From: an uncultured Pirellula sp.
GTDB lineage: Bacteria > Planctomycetota > Planctomycetia > Pirellulales > Pirellulaceae
Direction: 5' to 3'
NCBI GenBank assembly: GCA_903837255.1
Contig: CAILTZ010000867.1
Coordinates: 1-5,055, forward strand
Length of the DNA: 5,055 nt
Part shown: positions 1-5,055 of the stretch, piece by piece
Numbering within the stretch: the stretch's first letter is position 1
How the letters are laid out: each line of letters opens with the position of its first letter
The notes under the pieces: generated by a model
Seen by the model: only the letters and a program-made list of their open reading frames with translations
Told to the model about the DNA's origin: nothing
Database searches by the model: none
Program-made: the position numbers and the translations under genes

Positions 1-932
1 ATGAGGATCAGTGTTTCGATCTGCCCAGCATCGACATTGGCCCTGGCCAGAGCCTCTTTCGCGAAGACTTCGCCGTCAAGGACCAAATCATCGACCCAAT
101 CGGCGACCCGATCTCGTTCGATGCAACCCTCGTACTTGCCCTTTGGAAGTTCGATGATGAAGGGGACTTTTTGAGCTTGCCGCAAGCGTTCGAAGGCACG
201 CTCCATGGTCCGTTGCAGTTGGGATGCCAGGCCGAGATTTTCGCGGGCGCTGATCCCATGCTGCTTTTCAATGATCCCTGCGAGTCGTTTGGTGGCGACG
301 TCATGCCATCGGACCGTCCCACGGCGCCAGTCCCCGACCGAGGCGAGGGTTTCGACGCGCGTTGTGGTCGAGCGCACCACGGAGGCTTCACAGGCACTGC
401 CGCTGAGCATGACGACCAGAATATTCTTTCGATAATCCGCGTCCCCCCGGGCTTGCGCTAGCCTAGCTTCGATTTCGCAGTGGGCCAACGCCGCTGCCAA
501 AGGTTTATCGAGCAACTGCAGGACCTCCAGGCCAGCGATCGCACAAGCGATCTTGGTGCTGTGGCGATGCATTTGATCGTAGCATCCCGGGACGCTCACC
601 ACGGCATGCGAGGCGCTGGGGTACTTGCGCCGGGTCTGCGTCACAATCTGTCGCAAAATGCTAGCCACGAGCACTTCCGGGGGAACCCTTCGCCCCCCGA
701 AAGGCTTCTCCAACTGGGGCAGACCGTACCAACGCTGGATACCATAGAAGATCTGTTCGGGGTGTTGAACCCGTTGGTCGGCGGCAGCCGATCCGATCCT
801 CACGAGACCCTGATCGCTGTAGACCATGTTCCTGAGTTCATGAAGTTCACCATCGAGAGGGACTGGCTCGATTTTGAACTCGTTGTTGACATAGCTCGAC
901 CTGGAATGGATCATTCCAAGATCAATCCCAAA
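1..932 (-). other. Hsp70/DnaK-like nucleotide-binding domain with substituted catalytic residues (partial)
   Basis: Residues 381-690 follow the DnaK nucleotide-binding domain from its first phosphate motif to the strand before the adenosine GG motif, about 305 residues against about 330 in DnaK. Aligned by eye, FGIDLGMIHS matches DnaK IGIDLGTTNS, GIQRWYG matches AIKRLIG, LDKPLAAALAH matches INEPTAAALAY, and MLSGSACEAS matches DLGGGTFDIS. DnaK K70, E171, D194 and T199 therefore become Gln446, Lys523, Met555 and Ala560, and the TT of phosphate loop 1 becomes Met387-Ile388. Asp384 (DnaK D8) is kept. The fold seems preserved while ATP hydrolysis looks lost. Whether a substrate-binding domain follows cannot be seen. 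Confidence 0.82.
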
Positions 933-2072
933 CGGACCAAACGTCTTTCTCGATGTCGATGTTCCTTGTCCGATGCTCGTCGGTCGCTCGCGGGTCAAGC
1001 CTTCGCGGCGGTCGCTCTTGCGACTCGATATGGAAGCTCCAGGGCGTTCCAGCAACCGCAATTCGTAGAGCTTCTCGATCAAGTGGCCAGCCGATGGACA
1101 ACGATCGACGACGTCTTTGGCGACCAGCCACTGGAAAACCGAATCGATTCTCAGATCCAGATCGCTGCGGAGTTCATACAGAGCCGGTGGGGCTCGACGC
1201 AACTGGGCTAGCGCCGTTTGCATCAGCTCGCCACTGAACATCGGTCGACCGATGAGCAAGTAGAATAGGGTCGCACCCAGTGAGTACAAGTCGGTTCGAT
1301 GATCGACTAAATCTGGCGTGTTGATCTGTTCGGGCGACATATACTCGACCGTCCCAATCAACTGACTCTTGGTCGTATCATCCGATCTTCCTATGTCTCG
1401 CAGCACGGCCAAACCGAAATCAAGGATCTTGAGAACCCCTTGATGGGTTAGCATCAAGTTTCCGGGTTTGATGTCTCGATGGACGATACCCAAACTATGG
1501 GCGTAATCCAGTGCCACGGCGGCTTGCTCGAGTATCTTCAACGCATCGTTACCGCTCAAGGGTCCCTGGATACTCACCCGGTGGGAAAGCGATTCGCCTT
1601 GGACCAACTCCATCACCAGATAGTGAACCGTGTTGGTCCGCGTCTTATGGCACCCAGCATCGAAGGCCGTGACGATGTTCGGATGCATCAGTTTTCCCTG
1701 AGCCCGAACCTCGGCATAAAAACGTTCCACCGCGGCGGCATCCGACGACATCCGTCTGGGCAAGACCTTGACGGCAACCTCCCGATCCATGGTCCGATGG
1801 CGGGCTCGGTAGACCTGGCCCATGCCTCCTGCACCCAAGCAGTCCAAGATGACGTATTCGCCCAGGATCGGGGCCCGACGCTCGCGAGGCACGCCTGATT
1901 CTATAGAGGAACCCTGTGGGAGGTCGAATTCGAATTCCTGTGCAAGCGCCCAGGGATTTGGCGTCGGATCGTTAGGATCCAGCGGGCGCGTGACGCCAGC
2001 CGGGTCGATGCGTTCCTTGCGCTCATCGCCCTGGCTCGTCCCGGAGGACTCCGATGGAGTATCGTTGCTCAT
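1..2072 (-). CDS. Ser/Thr protein kinase fused to a degenerate Hsp70/DnaK-like domain (C-terminus beyond window)
   Basis: Translating the minus strand from ATG 2072-2070 gives 690 uninterrupted codons to the left edge. Residues 1-70 are polar, Pro/Ser/Glu-rich and probably disordered. Residues 73-335 form a Hanks-type kinase that transfers phosphate from ATP to Ser/Thr. Visible motifs are the glycine loop LGAGGMGQVY (79-88), Lys102 in VAVKVL, helix-C Glu121, HRDIKPGN (198-205), DFG (218-220), SPE (246-248) and Asp261. Residues 341-380 are a charged linker without a membrane segment. From 381 an Hsp70-like ATPase fold follows: FGIDLG (381-386), HPEQIFYGIQRWYG (437-450), IAGLEV (512-517), KPLAAALAH (523-531) and VDAGQIETLIL (680-690). 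No signal peptide or transmembrane helix is seen, so the protein is probably cytoplasmic. The gene diverges from the ABC gene with a 107-bp gap. No clear ribosome site is seen; GTG 2099 is an in-frame alternative start nine codons upstream. Kinase call very sure, Hsp70 call sure, substrate unknown. Confidence 0.93.
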   Translation of the reverse strand, partial: MSNDTPSESSGTSQGDERKERIDPAGVTRPLDPNDPTPNPWALAQEFEFDLPQGSSIESGVPRERRAPILGEYVILDCLGAGGMGQVYRARHRTMDREVAVKVLPRRMSSDAAAVERFYAEVRAQGKLMHPNIVTAFDAGCHKTRTNTVHYLVMELVQGESLSHRVSIQGPLSGNDALKILEQAAVALDYAHSLGIVHRDIKPGNLMLTHQGVLKILDFGLAVLRDIGRSDDTTKSQLIGTVEYMSPEQINTPDLVDHRTDLYSLGATLFYLLIGRPMFSGELMQTALAQLRRAPPALYELRSDLDLRIDSVFQWLVAKDVVDRCPSAGHLIEKLYELRLLERPGASISSRKSDRREGLTRERPTSIGQGTSTSRKTFGPFGIDLGMIHSRSSYVNNEFKIEPVPLDGELHELRNMVYSDQGLVRIGSAAADQRVQHPEQIFYGIQRWYGLPQLEKPFGGRRVPPEVLVASILRQIVTQTRRKYPSASHAVVSVPGCYDQMHRHSTKIACAIAGLEVLQLLDKPLAAALAHCEIEARLAQARGDADYRKNILVVMLSGSACEASVVRSTTTRVETLASVGDWRRGTVRWHDVATKRLAGIIEKQHGISARENLGLASQLQRTMERAFERLRQAQKVPFIIELPKGKYEGCIERDRVADWVDDLVLDGEVFAKEALARANVDAGQIETLIL
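1068..1856 (-). other. Protein kinase catalytic domain (apparently active)
   Basis: This segment encodes residues 73-335 of the kinase-Hsp70 protein. All residues normally needed for phosphotransfer are present: glycines 80, 82 and 85, Lys102 paired with Glu121, catalytic Asp200, metal ligands Asn205 and Asp218, and Pro247-Glu248 with Asp261. HRD keeps its Arg, which in known kinases usually goes with activation-loop phosphorylation. The loop between DFG and SPE offers Thr233, Thr234, Ser236 and Thr241 as candidate sites. Overall it resembles bacterial Pkn/PknB-type kinases, but without the transmembrane helix and extracellular sensor that many of them carry. Confidence 0.93.
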
Positions 2073-2179
2073 TGCCAATCCATGAAAAATAGTTCCCACA
2101 GGGCGCTGGAATCCAATCGGCTAATTCTAGTCGAATCGGCATAAACCTACCGGTTTTTTTAGGCTAAAATCCCGAATCG
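2073..2179. promoter_or_regulatory. Divergent intergenic region between the kinase-Hsp70 and ABC ATPase genes
   Basis: This 107-bp gap separates two divergent start codons, so it must hold both promoters and leaders. Possible minus-strand -10 element: TAGAAT, read from plus positions 2124-2129, 52 bases before the kinase ATG. Possible plus-strand -10 element: TAAAAT at 2165-2170, ten bases before the ABC ATG, which would give an almost leaderless message. Neither has a recognisable -35 box. AATCGGC occurs twice in direct orientation (2115-2121 and 2134-2140, 19 bp apart) and flanks the minus-strand candidate. No Shine-Dalgarno sequence is obvious on either side. That the region is a promoter region follows from layout; the individual elements are weak. 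Confidence 0.5.
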
Positions 2180-3016
2180 ATGCTCACCGATCCGATCCAA
2201 TCCGACAGCCCTATCAACATCCTCGAGCTCGAGCATGTCTGGGTCGTGCGCGGAACCGCCACGCTTATCCGTGACCTCTCGCTCAGGATCTCTTTGGGAC
2301 AACATACCTCGATCCTAGGCCCCAACGGGTCGGGGAAATCCACGTTGCTCAAGCTTCTGACTCGGAATATGTATCCTTCGATTGTCGAAGGCCGCTGGGG
2401 TAGGATCCAGATTTTTGGACAGACTGAATGGAACGTTTGGGACCTGCGCAGCCGACTGGGGTTTGTCAGCGGGGAGATCGACCTACACTTTCACTCGGGA
2501 AGATCTGGCAGGCTGACGGCCCAGCAGACGGTTTTGACAGGTTTTTTTTCGAGCGAATTGGAACCTGATCCCGATTCGATCACCCAGCAGATGCTTCGGT
2601 CGGCTCATGATGCGATGGAGCTCATGGGTATCCTGCCCTTGGCTAACCGGACACTCGGGACGATGTCGACCGGCGAGCGTCGTCGTACGCTGCTTGCAAG
2701 AGCGATCGCCCATAGGCCCCGAGCGTTAGTGCTCGATGAACCGACGGCAGGATTGGACCTGCGGGCCCAGCGCCAGTTGCTCGAATATCTCGAAAAGATC
2801 GCCGAGCAAGATACAACGTTGATCTTGGTTACCCACCAACTCAGCGAGGTGCTCCCCTGCATCGAGCGCACTGTGCTGCTCGATCGCGGAAGCGTAGCTT
2901 GGGATGGTCGCACCGACGAAGCCTTGGAACCCGAAAGGCTCTCAGGGCTTTTTGGTTGTCCTCTTCGGGTCGAGAAAACGTCGTCTGGATACTGGCGCGT
3001 CGAGCTCGAGGCTTGA
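2180..3016 (+). CDS. ABC transporter ATP-binding protein, ModF/PhrA/YlmA-like (COG1119 type)
   Basis: This complete 278-residue ABC ATPase binds and hydrolyses ATP. Motifs in order are Walker A GPNGSGKST (47-55), signature MSTGE (162-166), Walker B ALVLDEP (182-188), D-loop GLD (191-193) and switch His219 in LVTHQ. The Q-loop position, after LGFV, carries Ser97 instead of Gln. The pattern LGFVSGEI...TVLTGFF followed by a GTMSTGERRR-type signature resembles the ModF/PhrA/YlmA group as I recall it; those proteins are often annotated as molybdate-related, but their transport role is poorly established. There is no transmembrane segment or signal peptide, so it acts in the cytoplasm or on the inner membrane face. 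No permease or binding protein is adjacent. The start is the only sensible one: an in-frame stop (2165-2167) lies just upstream and the ABC fold begins by residue 14. It diverges from the kinase gene and converges on the efflux gene. The ATPase call is very sure; the substrate is unknown. Confidence 0.92.
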   Translation: MLTDPIQSDSPINILELEHVWVVRGTATLIRDLSLRISLGQHTSILGPNGSGKSTLLKLLTRNMYPSIVEGRWGRIQIFGQTEWNVWDLRSRLGFVSGEIDLHFHSGRSGRLTAQQTVLTGFFSSELEPDPDSITQQMLRSAHDAMELMGILPLANRTLGTMSTGERRRTLLARAIAHRPRALVLDEPTAGLDLRAQRQLLEYLEKIAEQDTTLILVTHQLSEVLPCIERTVLLDRGSVAWDGRTDEALEPERLSGLFGCPLRVEKTSSGYWRVELEA

Positions 3017-3063
3017 GCTTTGCACGTCTACCCGGGTAACGACTACTTGGGTAACGACTCGAG
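3017..3063. repeat. 15-bp tandem near-duplication at the convergent gene ends
   Basis: The 11-base word GGGTAACGACT occurs at 3034-3044 and again at 3049-3059, a period of 15 bp. The period equals five codons, and the unit covers the last codons and stop (3043-3045) of the minus-strand TolC-like gene: reading through the stop would give another Ser-Leu-Pro like the one just before it. A 10-bp palindrome, TACCCGGGTA, lies at 3029-3038. The gap between the ABC stop and the TolC-like stop is only 26 bp, and no stem-loop with a T-run, hence no standard intrinsic terminator, is visible. This is probably a local slippage duplication. Confidence 0.5.
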
Positions 3064-5055
3064 GGTTGGTGCTAACGGTTCTGTTTCAGACCGGAGTTTC
3101 CTGGGCACCTCGGGAGCCATGACCGAGGGTTGGACCATCTCGGCGGCTGGCCCGGCGGCTGGCAATGGCTCGGCAAGAGTTCCGGCGTTGCTAGGAGTCC
3201 CCACGCTCGTCGGATCAAAGGGCCCTGCGCTGACACGATCTCGAACGATCACCTCTTGGGGGTTGTCTCGAGGGGTAAAGTATCGGCCTTGTTCGTAAGC
3301 ACCCGAGAGCATCGAACCGTTGAGCGGTTCCTCTGCCAGTGAGACTTGGTTGTAGTTGAGCAACGAGCCTTTCTCGCGATGGAAGTCCCGTATCGCGAGG
3401 TTGTAGTCGACCAGCGAGCGGAAGAAGGCGCTGGTGCTACTGGCCAGTTGCTGTTGGGCTTGGAGCAAGAAGTTGATATTGATCAGGCCTTTCTCGTAGC
3501 GATTGCGCAATACCTCGACTTGCAACTTGTCGGCCTCGATGCGGTTGTAGTTGATCTGCATCTGCTCGTAACTGCGAGAGATCTGGCGAGCGGCATTGCT
3601 CAAATCGTGGGAGATTCGAAGCTGTTGTTCTTTGAGTACAGCTATATCGCGAGCCAAGTTCAACTGTGCGTGTCGAACCGCCGCCGAGGCTTGTCGCAAG
3701 CCGACGTTGTAGTTCCATTCAAAACCACCTTGCCACTCTTGATAATCCCCGGTCCCTAGGCTGCCAAAGAAGTTGTCTGTCGATTCGCTTGGATTGCGAG
3801 AACCCAAGAGGTGATCCCCCAGCCCTCGGTAGCGATAGCGTGTCAGGGCATCGAATCGAGGTCGCTTGTTCAATCGAGCTGCGATGAGTTCCAGTTCACG
3901 GCGTTTGATCGTCCATTCTTGGCGTCGGACCTCGACACGTCGATTGGTAGCATCGGCAAGCGAAGCCTGCCAATCGAACATCACCTCGGCCTGGAGCGGA
4001 TCGTCGATGGGTTTGAGCAATCGCCCATCGGTTGCAGGATATCCGATCATGTAGCGAAGCCGTTGTTCGAAGGCGTACAAGCCGTTGGGGCCTGAGAGAG
4101 CATCGTTGAGCTGCGAGGCGAAGAGATAGTAATTCGATCTTGCTTGGGCCTCGGCATCCGCCTCACCACCCCGATAACCAACCTTCTGAAGCTCGCGGAT
4201 CCGCTGCCAGGTCCGCAACGCATTCTCGCGGCCGGAGATCTGTGCTTCCAAGGCACGATAAGCAAAATAAACTTCCCAGTACGCCGTCTCGACATCGTTG
4301 ATCAAACGGATCACGCCGTTTTCAAAGTCCGCCAGCGAGATATCGGTATTGATTCTGGCGATGAGAACTCCGTTGTACTGTCCGACGACACCGCTGGGAC
4401 CTGCGATGCGGTTGTAGGTGGTCCCTGCACCCTGCATCAGCGGCTGGCGATATTCGGCTTCGAGAAAGCCGCTAAAGTCGCTCTCGTACTTGCGGTTCGG
4501 CCTGTTGTTGCGGTCGTAAATAATATTGCTTCGCAAGGCAAAGGTCGCACCGGTGGCGGTGCGTTTTTGAATCTGATTGATGTTTGTGCCCAACGTTTGG
4601 TTGAACGCGAAAACACCTAACAAGTTGCCAATGTTAGGTGGCAAACCCGACGGAGAAAAGTTCTGCGGAACGTCGTTCTTCTGCCAGAACAACTGCGAGG
4701 AGACCGCTGCATCGAACGCCGATAAGGCCGCTTGCGTTCCTGATAGTGGATTCAAATCCGTCAGCGCAGGATCGATCTGAGTTGCCGAGCCCTGCGGAGC
4801 GGTGACGACTGTGCCACCGATGTTTCTGAGCACCTCGCTGTTCTGCAGCGCCATCTGGATGGCGTCCTGGAGACTCAGCTCCATCGCAGGGAGCTCTGCC
4901 GGATTCTCGATCGCAAACGGATTGAGCGTCTCGGTTATCTGCGAATCGATGCACCTCGATGGAATCGGCTCTTCGATCCGCGTGATGAAGTCCTGATAAT
5001 ACGAAACATTCTTCGAATCGCGCCAGGTGTGGAAGCGGTCCACGGGATGGCAACC
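3043..5055 (-). CDS. TolC-family outer membrane efflux protein, possible lipoprotein (N-terminus beyond window)
   Basis: Visible are 670 residues, ending at TAG 3045-3043. TolC-type proteins form trimeric outer-membrane channels with a periplasmic helical tunnel that serve efflux pumps or type I secretion. Counting from the Val codon at 5043 as residue 1, the first OEP repeat begins with LSLQDAIQMALQN (56-68). A beta-rich segment ending in YRQPLMQGAG (198-207) precedes long helices (about 232-335). The second repeat has a beta-rich segment (about 395-450) and helices (about 453-560) containing the typical RNRYEKGLININFLLQAQQQ (513-532). Residues 570-666 form a Pro/Ala/Glu-rich tail beyond the usual domain. 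The frame stays open upstream of the GTG at 5043 to the edge and reads Gly-Cys-His-Pro, so that GTG is probably internal and Gly-Cys may end a lipobox. The gene converges on the ABC gene, so the two are not co-transcribed. Family call sure; pump partner and substrate unknown. Confidence 0.92.
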   Translation of the reverse strand, partial: GCHPVDRFHTWRDSKNVSYYQDFITRIEEPIPSRCIDSQITETLNPFAIENPAELPAMELSLQDAIQMALQNSEVLRNIGGTVVTAPQGSATQIDPALTDLNPLSGTQAALSAFDAAVSSQLFWQKNDVPQNFSPSGLPPNIGNLLGVFAFNQTLGTNINQIQKRTATGATFALRSNIIYDRNNRPNRKYESDFSGFLEAEYRQPLMQGAGTTYNRIAGPSGVVGQYNGVLIARINTDISLADFENGVIRLINDVETAYWEVYFAYRALEAQISGRENALRTWQRIRELQKVGYRGGEADAEAQARSNYYLFASQLNDALSGPNGLYAFEQRLRYMIGYPATDGRLLKPIDDPLQAEVMFDWQASLADATNRRVEVRRQEWTIKRRELELIAARLNKRPRFDALTRYRYRGLGDHLLGSRNPSESTDNFFGSLGTGDYQEWQGGFEWNYNVGLRQASAAVRHAQLNLARDIAVLKEQQLRISHDLSNAARQISRSYEQMQINYNRIEADKLQVEVLRNRYEKGLININFLLQAQQQLASSTSAFFRSLVDYNLAIRDFHREKGSLLNYNQVSLAEEPLNGSMLSGAYEQGRYFTPRDNPQEVIVRDRVSAGPFDPTSVGTPSNAGTLAEPLPAAGPAAEMVQPSVMAPEVPRKLRSETEPLAPTLESLPK

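Noticed and set aside
480..1211. A 243-codon plus-strand open frame opposite the kinase-Hsp70 gene
   Set aside because: It lies wholly antisense to a frame with clear kinase/Hsp70 motifs, resembles no family I know, and has the composition expected of a shadow frame in GC-rich coding DNA.
2143..2160. AAACC-TACC-GGTTT hairpin followed by Ts, resembling an intrinsic terminator
   Set aside because: The stem is only 5 bp with two GC pairs, and no plus-strand gene ends upstream, so a terminator is not expected here.
2542..2549. Run of eight T in the ABC ATPase gene as a phase-variation or slippage site
   Set aside because: The frame is intact across it and encodes the family-typical Gly-Phe-Phe; one short run alone is not evidence of programmed slippage.
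4144..4620. A 158-codon plus-strand open frame opposite the TolC-like gene, together with similar ones at 3346-3759 and 1479-1898
   Set aside because: All are antisense shadows of well-supported genes; none has recognisable domains or its own intergenic start context.
5041..5043. GTG as the start codon of the TolC-like protein
   Set aside because: The frame stays open upstream to the window edge, and a signal sequence, needed for export, is missing after this GTG. The true start is most likely outside the window.
2180..5055. The ABC ATPase and TolC-like protein as one tripartite efflux operon
   Set aside because: The genes are convergent, no membrane fusion protein or permease is present, and the ATPase resembles a different ABC group from MacB- or HlyB-type pumps.
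1..5055. tRNA, rRNA, CRISPR arrays, insertion sequences or attachment sites
   Set aside because: Nearly all bases lie in three coding genes; no regularly spaced repeats, transposase motifs, terminal inverted repeats or tRNA-like folds were noticed.

Overview
The window holds three protein-coding genes and very little else: two long partial genes on the minus strand, cut by the left and right edges, and one complete plus-strand gene between them. Several traits recall Planctomycetota, perhaps a Pirellulales-type genome: moderately high GC with many TCGA and CGATC words, no clear Shine-Dalgarno sequences, a soluble Pkn-type kinase with an unusual extra domain, and a TolC-family protein with a long extension. 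This assignment is inference from style; no marker gene is present.

Region 1 (1-2072, minus strand, 3' end missing) encodes at least 690 residues. An apparently complete Hanks-type Ser/Thr protein kinase domain (about residues 73-335) is followed by a short soluble linker and then by an Hsp70/DnaK-like nucleotide-binding domain (about residues 381-690, still running at the edge). The kinase keeps every catalytic motif. In the Hsp70 part, the positions equivalent to DnaK K70, E171, D194 and T199 read Gln, Lys, Met and Ala, while the first Asp (DnaK D8) is kept. This looks like an active kinase joined to a degenerate, probably non-hydrolysing Hsp70 fold, and it is the most interesting object here.

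Region 2 (2073-2179) is a 107-bp divergent intergenic region that must carry the promoters of the kinase gene and the ABC gene. Only weak promoter-like elements are visible, plus a 7-bp direct repeat. Region 3 (2180-3016, plus strand) is a complete ABC ATPase of the ModF/PhrA/YlmA-like type (COG1119 as I recognise it), with no permease or binding protein beside it.

Region 4 (3017-3042) is a 26-bp convergent gap with no convincing terminator, and a 15-bp tandem near-duplication sits over the end of the next gene. Region 5 (3043-5055, minus strand, 5' end missing) is a TolC-family outer membrane efflux protein. The edge begins with Gly-Cys, which would fit the end of a lipoprotein signal peptide, so the true start lies outside the window.

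The three genes are not an operon: the first pair is divergent and the second convergent. Functional links between them are not supported. The TolC-like gene may belong with pump genes beyond the right edge.
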